Below, in pieces: positions 1 through 8,870 of a DNA stretch of 39,024 nt. Each line of letters begins with the position of its first letter. The first letter of the stretch is position 1. Both the position numbers and the translations under genes were made by a program. The DNA is taken from NCBI GenBank assembly GCA_025350905.1, contig JANXWY010000115.1, positions 1-39,024 on the forward strand, in the 5' to 3' direction. Under the pieces are notes generated by a model. The model did no database searches, was not told the origin of the DNA, and saw nothing but the letters and a program-made list of their open reading frames with translations. This DNA comes from Verrucomicrobiota bacterium. GTDB lineage: Bacteria > Verrucomicrobiota > Verrucomicrobiia > Limisphaerales > JADLHS01.

Positions 1-648
1 GACCATGGCGAATCATTGAAGCAATTGCACCGGTTAATGGTGACCAGCGCGGCGTACCGGCAAAGCTCTGCGAACAATTCTGAATTTGCCCGAGTCGACT
101 CGGACAACCGTTTTCTCTGGCGAATGAATCGCGCCCGCCTCGATGCCGAGACCGTTCGTGATTCGATGCTCTTCATCAGCGGTAAACTGGATCTGACCAT
201 GGGGGGGCCGGCGGTGCAGCAGTTCTATTTCAAGGACGATCATTCCCCGGTCTATGACTACACGCAATTCGAGGTGGACAGCCCCGCGGGTTACCGGCGC
301 AGCATTTACCGTTTCCTGGTACGGAGCGTGCCCGACCCGCTGATGGATTCGCTCGACTGTCCGGATGCTTCGATTCTGACACCCAAACGCAGTGTGACGG
401 TGACGGCCCTGCAGGCGCTCGCCATTTTGAACAACCCGTTTGTGTTGAAACAATGTGAACTGCTCGCGGCAAGGGTGGCGCCGGCGGGTAAACTGAGGAA
501 GCAGATTGAAGAAATCTATCAACTGACTTTGAGCCGGCGTCCGACCGAGACGGAAATCAAAGAAGTCACTCCGTTCGCTCAGAAGAACGGAATGGCGAGC
601 GTCAGCCGACTCATTTTTAATACCTCGGAATTCATGTTCGCAGATTGA
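1..648 (+). CDS. DUF1553 (PSD1) domain protein, C-terminal fragment
   Basis: The frame is open from base 1, so the gene begins left of the window and only about 215 C-terminal residues are seen. The fragment starts in the LKQLHRLMVTSAAYRQSS stretch and runs through SILTPKRSVTVTALQALAILNNPFVL to the end NTSEFMFAD; this is the typical C-terminal half of PSD1/DUF1553 proteins. These are large secreted proteins of Planctomycetes and Verrucomicrobia, often with cytochrome c-like and PSCyt2 domains at the N-terminus and often paired with a DUF1501 gene. Their biochemical role is not settled; a link to polysaccharide or sulfatase loci is commonly inferred from context. No DUF1501 gene follows here: the next gene, accC, faces the other way. 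Apart from the truncation at the window edge the frame is intact. Confidence 0.85.
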   Translation, partial: DHGESLKQLHRLMVTSAAYRQSSANNSEFARVDSDNRFLWRMNRARLDAETVRDSMLFISGKLDLTMGGPAVQQFYFKDDHSPVYDYTQFEVDSPAGYRRSIYRFLVRSVPDPLMDSLDCPDASILTPKRSVTVTALQALAILNNPFVLKQCELLAARVAPAGKLRKQIEEIYQLTLSRRPTETEIKEVTPFAQKNGMASVSRLIFNTSEFMFAD

Positions 649-845
649 TGAGGAATTTGGCCGTCAACACGCATCCTAGCCTGACTGAAGCAGAAATCCG
701 CCGGATGCCCTTCGGGCAGGTTCCGCCGCTGCCGGATTCGGTTTTCAACGCATTCGAGGGGGATTGAGCCTTTCAAGACCCGCGCTCGTCCCGCTTTCCA
801 TCTTGCTCATGGCAGAGAATGGCTCTTTGGCAGTGCGGGACCGAA

Positions 846-2231
846 TTAACCCTTTTCCTCGATGAGTTCGCGGCGAGCCCCGCTGAGAAGTTGCTCGACG
901 AAATTTGTGGAATAAACGCCGCGCCGGAAGTTCGGGTCTTGCAAGATCGCTTGCTGGAAGGAAATGGTCGTCTTGACGCCGGTAATAAGGTACTCGCTCA
1001 GCGCGCGGCTCATCTTATCCATTGCTTCCCGGCGATCTTTGCCGTAGGTGATGAGTTTGCCGATCATGGAGTCGTAGCTGGGCGGAATGGTGTAGCCCGC
1101 GTAAGCATGGGTGTCCACGCGCACACCGCGACCGCCGGGTTGATAATACATTTCGATGCGGCCGGGACTGGGACGAAATTCATCAAAAGGATCTTCGGCA
1201 TTGATGCGGCACTCGATCGCGTGACCTTTGAATTGCACTTCGCTTTGGGACATTTTCAACGGTTCGCCCATCGCAATCATTAATTGCGCGCGGACCAGAT
1301 CTACTCCCGTGACCTCTTCGGTGATGGGATGCTCCACCTGAATGCGCTTGTTGACTTCGAGAAAGTAATAGTTGGCGTCGTTGTCCACGATGAACTCGAC
1401 GGTGCCGGCGTTGGTGTAGTTCGCGACTTCCGCGATGCGCACGGCGTCCTTGCCCATTTTTTCCCGCAACTTTTTGAACTTGCTTTCACTGAGGAGCGGG
1501 GAGGGGGTTTCCTCCACTACTTTCTGATTGCGCCGCTGTACCGAACAATCGCGCTCGCCCAGATGAATGATGCGGCCCCGATTGTCCCCCAGGATTTGGA
1601 ACTCGATGTGGTGCGGGTTTTCAATAAGCTTTTCGATGTAAACCCCGGAATTCCCGAAGGCCTTCTCGGCTTCATTGCGTGCGGTGTGATAGCCTTTGAC
1701 GAGCGAAACATCGTTGTGTGCCGCGCGCATCCCGCGCCCGCCGCCCCCGGCCACGGCTTTGATCATGACCGGGTAACCAATGCGTTTGGCCACGGTCAAG
1801 GCGGCCTGTTCGTTGTCCACCACGCCCTCCGACCCCGGGGGGGTGCGCACGCCGGCCTTTTTGGCGAGGGCCCGGCTGACGGCCTTGTCCTCCAATGCAT
1901 TCATGGCCCGCGAACTCGGACCGATGAAACGGATGTTGCAGCTCTCGCACACGTCGGCGAAGTGGGCGTTTTCGGAGAGAAAGCCGTAACCGGGATGAAT
2001 CGCATCGACATCCGCGATTTCGGCCGCGCTGATAATGCGGTCAATGCGGAGGTAACTTTCGTTGGCCGGTGATTTGCCGATACAGATGGCCTCGTCGGCC
2101 AGTTGCACGTGCATGGAATTGGCGTCTACTTCCGAATAGACCGCCACCGTGCGGATGTTCAGCTCCTTGCACGCTCGGATGATGCGCACGGCGATTTCCC
2201 CGCGGTTGGCAACAAGGACTTTTTCGAACAT
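846..2231 (-). CDS. accC: Biotin carboxylase subunit of acetyl-CoA carboxylase
   Basis: Carboxylates the biotin carried by BCCP with ATP and bicarbonate, the first half-reaction of malonyl-CoA synthesis in the cytoplasm. The 461-residue length is close to the family norm (about 450). The N-terminus [20 protein letters not shown], the ATP-grasp glycine loop [12 protein letters not shown] near residue 160, and the active-site segment [17 protein letters not shown] are all present. In the last, Glu, Asn and Arg correspond to catalytic E288, N290 and R292 of the E. coli enzyme. The residue between Asn and Arg is Lys where Thr or Ser is usual. It lies 50 bases downstream of accB on the same strand and is very likely co-transcribed. 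The ATG at 2231 gives the canonical N-terminus although no good ribosome binding site is visible. Confidence 0.97.
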   Translation of the reverse strand: MFEKVLVANRGEIAVRIIRACKELNIRTVAVYSEVDANSMHVQLADEAICIGKSPANESYLRIDRIISAAEIADVDAIHPGYGFLSENAHFADVCESCNIRFIGPSSRAMNALEDKAVSRALAKKAGVRTPPGSEGVVDNEQAALTVAKRIGYPVMIKAVAGGGGRGMRAAHNDVSLVKGYHTARNEAEKAFGNSGVYIEKLIENPHHIEFQILGDNRGRIIHLGERDCSVQRRNQKVVEETPSPLLSESKFKKLREKMGKDAVRIAEVANYTNAGTVEFIVDNDANYYFLEVNKRIQVEHPITEEVTGVDLVRAQLMIAMGEPLKMSQSEVQFKGHAIECRINAEDPFDEFRPSPGRIEMYYQPGGRGVRVDTHAYAGYTIPPSYDSMIGKLITYGKDRREAMDKMSRALSEYLITGVKTTISFQQAILQDPNFRRGVYSTNFVEQLLSGARRELIEEKG

Positions 2232-2281
2232 GAGTGGTTAAAGACGGGTTCGCGGGTTGGATCGGTAGGTGGAAGCGCGAC

Positions 2282-2755
2282 TCAAAGCGGACGAAACTTG
2301 AACAGGGGTTGACCGAACTCAACCGGCTTGGCGCTTTCCACCAGCACCTGAGTCACCACTCCGCGAACCTCGGCCTTGATTTCATTCATGACTTTCATGG
2401 CTTCGATGATGCACACCACGGTGTCCGGGTTCACCTCCGAGCCGACTTCGACATATTCCGCTGACTCGGGCGAAGGCGCGCGATAAAATGTTCCAATCAT
2501 GGGTGACTTGATTTCGCCATCGACGGAGGCGGCTGGTGATGGAGCGACGGCGGTCGGTGCGGCTCCGGGCAACGCCAGAGGTGCGGGGGAATAATTGATC
2601 AGCGGTTGCGAATCCTCAGACGGAGACATTGAAGGCCCGCCACCATTCATTCCGCGCTTGAGTCGGATCTTGAAATCTTGCTTTTCCAGTTCGAACTCCG
2701 AGACAGAGTTCTTCTTCATCAAGTCAATGATGGCCTTAATATCTTTGAGATCCAC
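2282..2755 (-). CDS. accB: Biotin carboxyl carrier protein of acetyl-CoA carboxylase
   Basis: Carries the biotin that shuttles carboxyl groups between biotin carboxylase and carboxyltransferase in fatty-acid synthesis. The 157-residue protein has the usual layout. A conserved N-terminal helix region ([20 protein letters not shown]) is followed by a Pro/Ala-rich linker at about residues 41-78. The biotinyl domain comes last, with the thumb-type sequence [20 protein letters not shown] and the biotinylation motif EAMKVMNEI; the modified lysine is Lys121. The start is a GTG at 2755 (read on the minus strand), chosen because it gives the N-terminus seen in other BCCPs. It is the first gene of the accBC pair. 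A terminator-like hairpin sits about 60 bases upstream. Confidence 0.96.
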   Translation of the reverse strand: MDLKDIKAIIDLMKKNSVSEFELEKQDFKIRLKRGMNGGGPSMSPSEDSQPLINYSPAPLALPGAAPTAVAPSPAASVDGEIKSPMIGTFYRAPSPESAEYVEVGSEVNPDTVVCIIEAMKVMNEIKAEVRGVVTQVLVESAKPVEFGQPLFKFRPL

Positions 2756-2812
2756 AGTTTCTAATCGTTAAAGTTGTTTGGTTGCCCGATTTCATGCATT
2801 GTGGCTTTAATG

Positions 2813-2844
2813 AAAAAAGCAGTAGTCGGGTGACGACTCTGCTT
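2813..2844 (-). terminator. Intrinsic-terminator-like hairpin upstream of accB
   Basis: Read on the minus strand, a stem of about ten base pairs with one bulged base (AGCAGAGTCG against CGACTACTGCT, loop TCACC) is followed directly by TTTTTT. This is the form of a rho-independent terminator. It lies about 230 bases after the lepB stop and 58 bases before the accB start. It most simply ends the lepA-lepB transcript. If accB is transcribed from further upstream, it would instead be a leader attenuator. Confidence 0.6.
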
Positions 2845-2866
2845 AACATATTTCTAAGTTGGCAAC

Positions 2867-2895
2867 ACCTTAGGGATTTGGCGTAAAGCCGTCAA
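2867..2895 (-). promoter_or_regulatory. Possible accBC promoter (weak match)
   Basis: On the minus strand TTGACG is followed after 17 bases by TAAGGT. The -35 matches the sigma-70 consensus at five of six positions, the -10 only at three. If used, the transcript would run through the hairpin at 2813-2844 before accB. No better pair was found between the hairpin and the gene. Confidence 0.2.
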
Positions 2896-3072
2896 GAATC
2901 AAAACTCAAAAACTAAAACTTAGAGTTCTCACCGCAAAAAAACCATTGCAAGGCTGCTTCGATAACATATCGAGACTCCAATAACGTTACCGGCAGTAAT
3001 CCGTCGAGATTTAGAAAAATGCCACCGTTTTCTTGATTGGTATGCAGCAAAACCAGACAAAATTGAGGCGAT

Positions 3073-4251
3073 CTACCGATTCCCCCAGCCGAATCGCTTA
3101 GTGATCGGCCAGTAGACGAACAGTGATTTACCGATCACGTTTTGCGCCGGAAACGGCCCCCAGCCGCGCGAGTCAAAACTATTAAGTGTATTGTCACCCA
3201 TGACCATGTAGGTGTTGGGTTCCAAAGTGAATGTCTTTTCCTGGTTGGGAAACAAGGGTGCTAATCCCGGCCGACCCACCCCGTTCACATGCCCGGAGAA
3301 TTCACTTTCCTCGGGTGGCTTGGCGGGATCGAACGAATAAACATTTTCGAAGTGGGGGGTCGAGGCGTCGAGCCGCTGGCCGTTGATGCGAAGATGTCGG
3401 TCGTCGCCGATCTGTACTCGCTCCCCACCAAGGGCCACGAGGCGTTTGATGTAAAACTGATCCTGTGGCATGCGTGGGTGATCAATTCCAGCAGTCTGAA
3501 ATACGGCGATTTCGCCCCGCGTGGGCTTACGGAAATTGAAAGTCATGCGATCAACGAATAAATGATCCCCCGCTTTCACCCGAAGCCAGACGACGTGATC
3601 GCCTTTGCGATAAAAATGCCGTCCATTGAGGTTGGCCCGGTTTGGGTCCTCCAGTTTGGCCTGGCCGTAATCGGGAGGAAAATAGACCGTGTGCGCCATC
3701 CCGCCAATGTAAAGCTTCTGCCAAAAGTTGATGACTTTTATCCCGAACGGCTCGTCTATGCGGTCAATGGTCCCGTCAGTCTTGGCAATCACCTCCACAT
3801 AGCTGACGCCGGCGAACCATTCGCGCAGGCGATTCCAGCCGGTTGGAGACTTAAAGTCTGGTTGTTCCAGCAGGTTTTCCGAAACCACGCCAAACAACGT
3901 TGGTTGCATTGAGCCGGTGGGAATTTTGAATGGTTGGGCGAAAAACGTGCGGATCCCCATCGCCACGGCGAGCGCCACGAGAAAAACCTCGACGTTCTCC
4001 CGCCAGGCGGCATTGGGATACGATTTTAGCCATTTGTTGGCTACTTCCTCCAGGATGGTCATCTGCTTCAGCACCGCGTCCGCCTTCGCGTCAGAATGAA
4101 GCACTCGATTCAAATCGGTCAGTGAGCCATCGACCGCTTGCACCGCTTGCGGGGATAGAATGTCGCGCTGGGCATTCAAAATGTTGCGGACATGTTTCCG
4201 CATTGCGGTTGCATGGCGGACCGTTTTTGACAGGAACCAACGTATATTCAT
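3073..4251 (-). CDS. lepB: Signal peptidase I
   Basis: Membrane serine peptidase that removes signal peptides from exported proteins. With the start chosen here (MNIRWFLSKTV) the protein has 392 residues, longer than many bacterial family members because of an N-terminal extension of about 85 residues and insertions between the boxes. One membrane segment is seen at about residues 88-106. It is followed by the catalytic motif PTGSMQPT with nucleophile Ser114, and by the general-base Lys269 in DQFYIKRLVALGGERV. The conserved GDNTLNSFDSRGWGP box lies near the C-terminus. The open frame extends 40 codons upstream into the end of lepA, but that stretch is unlike any SPase. The internal ATG at 4251 leaves a 100-base gap after lepA. 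lepA-lepB pairing is common in bacteria. Confidence 0.93.
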   Translation of the reverse strand: MNIRWFLSKTVRHATAMRKHVRNILNAQRDILSPQAVQAVDGSLTDLNRVLHSDAKADAVLKQMTILEEVANKWLKSYPNAAWRENVEVFLVALAVAMGIRTFFAQPFKIPTGSMQPTLFGVVSENLLEQPDFKSPTGWNRLREWFAGVSYVEVIAKTDGTIDRIDEPFGIKVINFWQKLYIGGMAHTVYFPPDYGQAKLEDPNRANLNGRHFYRKGDHVVWLRVKAGDHLFVDRMTFNFRKPTRGEIAVFQTAGIDHPRMPQDQFYIKRLVALGGERVQIGDDRHLRINGQRLDASTPHFENVYSFDPAKPPEESEFSGHVNGVGRPGLAPLFPNQEKTFTLEPNTYMVMGDNTLNSFDSRGWGPFPAQNVIGKSLFVYWPITKRFGWGNR

Positions 4252-4351
4252 GGTCGTGGGTCGTGGCTCGCGAGGTGAAAATCCGAAAGTCCGAACCCGT
4301 GCGAACCATCGGCTCGCCCGCGAATCTGGATCTTTGACGTTCGTCTCCGGC

Positions 4352-6142
4352 TCACGATTTAAGCACTTCAATGAAGGCTTCCTGCGGAATGTTCACGCTA
4401 CCGAAGGATTTCATCCGCTTTTTGCCTTCTTTCTGTTTCTCGAGCAACTTCCTTTTGCGGGACACGTCACCCCCGTAACACTTCGCGGTGACGTCTTTGC
4501 GCAGCGCACTCACGGATTCAGACGCAATGACCTTGCCGCCAATGGCCGCCTGAATTTTGACCTGGTATTGCTGGCGCGGGATGACTTCCTTGAGTTTCAA
4601 CGCCAGTGCGCGACCGCGTGCCTCCGCCTTGGTGCGATGCACGATACAGGAGAAGGCATCGACCGACTCGTCGTTTACCAGCATGTCCAGCTTGATCATG
4701 TCCGATTCCTGATAATCGGCGTATTCGTAATCCATCGAGCCGTAACCGCGGGTCAAACTCTTGATGCGATCATGGAAATCAATCAGGATTTCGCTCAAGG
4801 GCAACAAACTCGTCAACATCACGCGCCGCGCGTCCAGAGTTTCCGTGTGGTCGTAGCTGCCCCGCTTCTCCGAAATCAACGCCATCATATCTCCGATGTT
4901 TTCGTTCGGACAGATCACGAACGCTTTCACCATTGGCTCCTCCAGCTTCCCAATATAAGTCGTCTCCGGGAGGAACGCCGGGTTATCGACCTCCTTCACC
5001 GTTCCGTCGGTCAGCGTCACCCGATAAATCACGCTCGGGTAGGTGGCAATGATGTCCATGCCGTACTCGCGGCGCAGTCGCTCCTGCACGATCTCCAGAT
5101 GCAGCAAACCCAGGAACCCGCAGCGAAAGCCAAACCCCAGCGCCACGCTGGTCTCGGCCTGATACACAAATGCTGAATCGTTGAGCTGGAGCTTGCCCAT
5201 GTTCACCTTGAGATGTTCGTAATCCGCCGTGATGATCGGGTAAATCCCACTGAACACCATGGGATGAATCTCCTTGAAACCGGGCAGCACCCCGGAAGGA
5301 TTCCGCGAATCCGTCACGGTGTCGCCCATCTTTACTTCCTTTGGGCTCTTGATGTTGGCGGTAAAATATCCCGTCTCGCCGACTTCCAATTTCTCGCGGA
5401 CGTACGGCTTGGGGTTAAAACTTCCGACCTCCTTCACCTCCACCGATTTGCCCGAATGCAGCAACTTCACGTGCATCCCGGCCTTCAGCTCGCCATTGAA
5501 GACCCGCACATGCGTGACCACGCCTTTGTACGTGTCGAAGAAGGAGTCAAACCCCAGCGCCTGCAAACTGACCGCGCCCGTCGGTTTGGGGGCGGGAATC
5601 CGTTCCACAATCGCTTCGAGAATCTCATCGATGCCAATTCCCTCCTTCGCGCTCGCCAGAATTGCCAACTCGGCGGGAATCGCAAGAATATCCTCCAACT
5701 GCTGTTTGGCCAACGGCACATCTGCGTGCGGCAGATCAATTTTGTTGATCACGGGAATGATCAGGAGATTCTGTTTCATCGCCAGATGCACATTGGCGAC
5801 GGTCTGTGCCTCGACGCCCTGGGCGGCGTCGACGATGAGCAACGCCCCCTCGCAAGCGCTCAAGCTCCGCGACACTTCGTAGGAAAAATCTACATGGCCT
5901 GGCGTGTCGATCAGGTTCAACTCGTAGGTCTCGCCGTTCTTCGCCTGGTAGAGCATGGTGACCGGATGCGCCTTGATCGTGATGCCGCGCTCCCGCTCCA
6001 AGTCCATCGAATCAAGCAATTGCGCCTCCATGTCGCGCGTGGCGATCGTGCCGGTGCGATGCAAAAGCCGGTCCGACAACGTCGTCTTCCCATGGTCAAT
6101 ATGGGCGATGATGCTGAAATTGCGTATATGTGCGGCGTCCAT
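4352..6142 (-). CDS. lepA: Elongation factor 4 (LepA) translational GTPase
   Basis: Ribosome-associated GTPase related to EF-G, implicated in back-translocation and in initiation or assembly. At 596 residues it has the normal length. The G domain begins at once: [20 protein letters not shown] (G1), RERGITIKA (switch I region), [10 protein letters not shown] (G3) and [10 protein letters not shown] (G4). The LepA-specific C-terminal domain ends in the conserved segment [20 protein letters not shown], which separates it from TypA and EF-G. The ATG at 6142 gives the standard start. The gene is first in a minus-strand pair with lepB and diverges from hemL across a 435-base gap that should hold both promoters. 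Confidence 0.97.
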   Translation of the reverse strand: MDAAHIRNFSIIAHIDHGKTTLSDRLLHRTGTIATRDMEAQLLDSMDLERERGITIKAHPVTMLYQAKNGETYELNLIDTPGHVDFSYEVSRSLSACEGALLIVDAAQGVEAQTVANVHLAMKQNLLIIPVINKIDLPHADVPLAKQQLEDILAIPAELAILASAKEGIGIDEILEAIVERIPAPKPTGAVSLQALGFDSFFDTYKGVVTHVRVFNGELKAGMHVKLLHSGKSVEVKEVGSFNPKPYVREKLEVGETGYFTANIKSPKEVKMGDTVTDSRNPSGVLPGFKEIHPMVFSGIYPIITADYEHLKVNMGKLQLNDSAFVYQAETSVALGFGFRCGFLGLLHLEIVQERLRREYGMDIIATYPSVIYRVTLTDGTVKEVDNPAFLPETTYIGKLEEPMVKAFVICPNENIGDMMALISEKRGSYDHTETLDARRVMLTSLLPLSEILIDFHDRIKSLTRGYGSMDYEYADYQESDMIKLDMLVNDESVDAFSCIVHRTKAEARGRALALKLKEVIPRQQYQVKIQAAIGGKVIASESVSALRKDVTAKCYGGDVSRKRKLLEKQKEGKKRMKSFGSVNIPQEAFIEVLKS

Positions 6143-6577
6143 CCAAATTTAGTCCAGATCCAACCTCGCGAACATTATTCCGATCCTGCTCGTAATCTTC
6201 ATCGGGTTTTCGTCCCCAACCAGAGCGCGGCAGGATATAGGCAATGCTTGGGAAGAAAAGGAAATTAGCTTGAGCAGGACAAAGGCGCCCAGGAACTCAA
6301 ACGTGCTTTTAGCACCAGACGGTCGGAGTTTAGCCGAATCCTGGCACCCAGCGACACGCGGAGCCACCGTCATGCCGATCGGAGCATTGTTGAAAGCGTC
6401 GCACGATCCGGCGGGGCTTGCGGGTCGCACCGCAGTAGGTTTGGAAATCCACAAAAAATCGAGCCGAGTCAATGACGGATCCCAATGCGCCGCAAAATCG
6501 CCCCTTGAAATCCCACGCTGTCCCAGTCCGAAGCAAAAAGACTCGCACATCCTTGGGATTCCGAGCAGGCTGGCCGT
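6143..6577. other. Divergent intergenic region between lepA and hemL
   Basis: 435 bases between two divergently transcribed genes. A plus-strand frame of 103 codons (6270-6581) overlaps the hemL start by ATGA. A minus-strand frame also crosses the region and continues antisense into hemL. Neither has a recognisable domain or a good ribosome binding site, so neither is called. No convincing -35/-10 pair was found for either gene, though both promoters must lie here. The region has no obvious hairpin with a T run. Confidence 0.4.
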
Positions 6578-7996
6578 ATGATTTTGCGGGCCAAATCGGA
6601 CCGGCTCTTCGCCGAAGCACTCCAGTACATTCCCGGCGGCGTGAATTCGCCCGTGCGCGCTTTCCGCGCTGTGGGTGGCACGCCCTTCTTCGTCAATCAC
6701 GCCAACGGCTGCCGCGTGTGGGACGTGGACGGCAACGAATACATTGATTACGTCGGCACCTGGGGGCCGGCCATCCTCGGCCATGCGCATCCCAAAATCA
6801 TTGCGGCCGTCAAAGCTGCCGCCGATCACGGTACGAGCTTCGGGATCCCGAACCCGTGCGAGGTCACGATGGCGAAGCGCATCTGCACCTTGGTGCCGAG
6901 CGTGCAGAAGGTGCGCATGACGAGTTCCGGCACGGAAGCGTGCATGAGCGCGATCCGCCTCGCGCGCGGATTTACCCGGCGGGACAAGATCCTCAAGTTT
7001 GACGGCTGTTATCACGGCCACGCCGATGCGTTGCTCGTCAAGGCGGGCAGCGGCGCGCTCACCTTTGGTCACCCGGACAGCGCCGGCGTTCCGGCCGATG
7101 TGGCCAAGCACACACTCGTTTTGCCGTTCAATAACCCCGAAGCAGTTCGAGCCACCTTCGCAGCCAATAAAAATGAAATCGCCTGCATCATCGTCGAGCC
7201 GGTACCGGGCAACGCGGGATTGTATCTGCCCAAGCCGGGCTATTTGGAGTTTCTGCGTCAGATCACCAAGGAAAATGGGTCGGTGCTGATCTTTGATGAA
7301 GTGATGACCGGCTTTCGCCTCGCGCCCGGCGGAGCGCAGGAACGCTTTGGCATCACGCCGGATCTGTCGTGTTTCGGTAAAATCATCGGCGGCGGTTTGC
7401 CGGTGGGCGCGTTCGGCGGGCGTGCGGACATCATGGATTACCTCGCGCCGCTCGGCCCGGTGTATCAGGCCGGCACTTTGAGCGGCAATCCGCTTGCCAT
7501 GGCGGCGGGCATTGCGGCACTCGAAGAATTGGGTAGCAGCCGACGTAAGGAGGCTCTGACTGAAAGGGTGGTGGAAAAGGAGCTGAGGGGGAAAGGAACA
7601 AAGGGGAAATCAGTTTCCGGCGCTGGAGTCTCCCTTTCTCATGCTACCCTTTTCCCCTCTGCGAAGCCTGGAAGTGCGTACGCGCTCCTCGAACAGCTCG
7701 GCGCCCAACTCGAATCCGGAATGCGGGACGCCGCGAACTCCGCCGGTATCCCCGTCGCTTTCAACCGCTGCGGCTCGATGTTCTGTGGCTATTTCACGTG
7801 CGAGCCGGTCTGGAATCTCGCGGACGCGATGAAGAGCGACCGCGAGCGTTTCAAGAAATTCTTCCACGGCATGCTGGACTCCGGCGTCTATCTCGCGCCG
7901 TCGCAATTCGAGGCGGGATTCATCTCCACCGCGCATAGCGAGGCGGACATTGATAAGACAGTGAACGCGGCGGCGCGGCTTATGAAGTCGCTTTAA
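6578..7996 (+). CDS. hemL: Glutamate-1-semialdehyde 2,1-aminomutase
   Basis: PLP enzyme that converts glutamate-1-semialdehyde to 5-aminolevulinate, the last step of the C5 route to heme and other tetrapyrroles. The start [20 protein letters not shown], the [15 protein letters not shown] segment, [10 protein letters not shown] with the PLP-ring aspartate, and the PLP-binding lysine Lys268 in [17 protein letters not shown] are all intact. The protein has 472 residues against about 430 in the family. The excess is one insertion of about 44 residues (320-363), between EELG and [12 protein letters not shown], where other HemL proteins are continuous. The inserted DNA contains a 26-base sequence also found in uvrA, so it is a repeat insertion that kept the frame. 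The insertion site follows the active-site region and the rest of the C-terminal domain is normal, so activity is plausible. Confidence 0.95.
   Translation: MILRAKSDRLFAEALQYIPGGVNSPVRAFRAVGGTPFFVNHANGCRVWDVDGNEYIDYVGTWGPAILGHAHPKIIAAVKAAADHGTSFGIPNPCEVTMAKRICTLVPSVQKVRMTSSGTEACMSAIRLARGFTRRDKILKFDGCYHGHADALLVKAGSGALTFGHPDSAGVPADVAKHTLVLPFNNPEAVRATFAANKNEIACIIVEPVPGNAGLYLPKPGYLEFLRQITKENGSVLIFDEVMTGFRLAPGGAQERFGITPDLSCFGKIIGGGLPVGAFGGRADIMDYLAPLGPVYQAGTLSGNPLAMAAGIAALEELGSSRRKEALTERVVEKELRGKGTKGKSVSGAGVSLSHATLFPSAKPGSAYALLEQLGAQLESGMRDAANSAGIPVAFNRCGSMFCGYFTCEPVWNLADAMKSDRERFKKFFHGMLDSGVYLAPSQFEAGFISTAHSEADIDKTVNAAARLMKSL
7531..7661. repeat. In-frame repeat insertion inside hemL
   Basis: About 130 bases that interrupt the HemL-like coding sequence without breaking the frame. 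The left end (7536-7561) is an exact reverse complement of uvrA positions 17416-17441. Arms GGGTAGCA (7531-7538) and TGCTACCC (7642-7649) form an 8-base inverted repeat around most of the insertion. A purine-rich left half faces a pyrimidine-rich right half, with a small internal hairpin GGAAA-TCAG-TTTCC. The encoded peptide ([10 protein letters not shown] and onward) is low in complexity and rich in Lys, Gly and Ser. Confidence 0.75.
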
Positions 7997-8041
7997 GGAA
8001 GAGTCACCTCGACTTGGAAGCATCCTTTCGTTTGCCTTGAA

Positions 8042-8596
8042 TTAGGGTCGGGAGATGAAAGGATTGCCGCGAATGTAAAAACGTAACTGACGTTTCGCCC
8101 ACGCCCCCGCATAATCCACCCCAACACGCGGGCGTTTCACGATCACGAACCGCTCAATCCGGGGAGCTGCCGCGATGAAAAAATGGTCCGAGAGCAGGTC
8201 CTGGGCGTTGAGTCGTAGGTCGATGTCCATTGCGCGGCAAAGCAAACCTGGCCCAAAGGTCCGCCCCCCGACATTTTGCACCGGTTCCAGAGCGCGCAAC
8301 AACACCGCCGCACCGCGCCCTGCGCCCTCGGTCACCACGTTCATGCAATGGTGCACCCCGTAAATCAAGTACACGTAGGCAAACCCGGGCGGCCCAAACA
8401 TGACTTTCGTTCGACGGGTCAGCCCCCGCGACGAGTGGGAAGCGCGATCCTGCGGGCCGCGATATGCCTCCACTTCCACGATCCGACCGATGCGCGCCGT
8501 ACTGTGCGTCACATGCACCAGATATTGGCCGAGCAACGCGCGCGCGACCACAATCGTGTCCCGGTCGTAAAATGTGCGCGGCAGTGGTTGCACCAT
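8042..8596 (-). CDS. DNA-3-methyladenine glycosylase (AAG/MPG family)
   Basis: Base-excision repair enzyme that removes 3-methyladenine and other alkylated purines. The 184-residue protein shows the family features. These are the N-terminal RTFYDRDTIVVARALLGQYLV, the catalytic segment VEVEAYRGPQDRASHS with the water-activating glutamate (Glu43), MFGPPGFAYVYLIYGVHHCMNVV, and the substrate-pocket segment GPGLLCRAMDID. The length is typical of bacterial members of the AAG fold, which is unrelated to AlkA. It converges with hemL across 45 bases. The ATG at 8596 gives the normal start. No operon partner is visible. Confidence 0.93.
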   Translation of the reverse strand: MVQPLPRTFYDRDTIVVARALLGQYLVHVTHSTARIGRIVEVEAYRGPQDRASHSSRGLTRRTKVMFGPPGFAYVYLIYGVHHCMNVVTEGAGRGAAVLLRALEPVQNVGGRTFGPGLLCRAMDIDLRLNAQDLLSDHFFIAAAPRIERFVIVKRPRVGVDYAGAWAKRQLRFYIRGNPFISRP

Positions 8597-8870
8597 CCAA
8601 CTATAGCCAGCTGGAAATTTCTGGCCAGCCTGTCGTCCAAACCGGGCACGCTTTCAATGAACGTCCACCAGCGGAGCACTCACCTGACGCTGGTCCAAGG
8701 CGACGAATGTACTGCCTGCGTGGATGGGCCACGCATTGCCACATTGACGGCACGCGAAAAAAGTTGCGATTGAACATTGTCGTCGCAGGGCTAGTCCATT
8801 ACCCTCAAGGCGCTTTGAACTATGGAACCCTAAACGGCCCGTACTGGAGTTTGCCCGGTGCCACAACCAA

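Larger units (their letters stand above)
2756..3072. other. Intergenic region between accB and lepB
   Basis: 317 bases without a credible reading frame on either strand and more A+T-rich than the flanking genes. It holds the 3' end of the lepA-lepB transcript and the leader of accBC. Three structures are visible. One is a hairpin followed by a T run on the minus strand (2813-2844). The second is a weak promoter-like pair on the minus strand (2867-2895). The third is a short perfect hairpin, TCGATA-ACA-TATCGA at 2959-2973, lying 15-20 bases before a run of seven T on the minus strand, which could be a second, poorer terminator for lepB. Confidence 0.6.

Noticed and set aside
648-767. 39-codon frame overlapping the stop of the PSD1 gene by ATGA
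   Set aside because: Too short and featureless (ends PPLPDSVFNAFEGD) to call; possibly a decayed remnant or chance. It would gain weight if conserved after PSD1 genes elsewhere.
788-841. GTCCCGC/GCGGGAC inverted repeat between the PSD1 gene and accC
   Set aside because: The loop is 40 bases and there is no T run, so not a credible terminator.
4252-4371. Longer lepB start, 40 codons upstream
   Set aside because: It would overlap lepA by 20 bases and adds a charged sequence unlike the signal peptidase N-terminus; the ATG at 4251 is preferred.
6270-6581. 103-codon plus-strand frame overlapping the hemL start by ATGA
   Set aside because: The overlap is attractive, but the peptide has biased, unstructured composition and there is no ribosome binding site or homology I can recognise. 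Conservation in relatives would be needed to revive it.
6149-7111. 320-codon minus-strand frame across the lepA-hemL gap and into hemL
   Set aside because: More than half is antisense to conserved HemL sequence and the rest has no recognisable domain or start signal.
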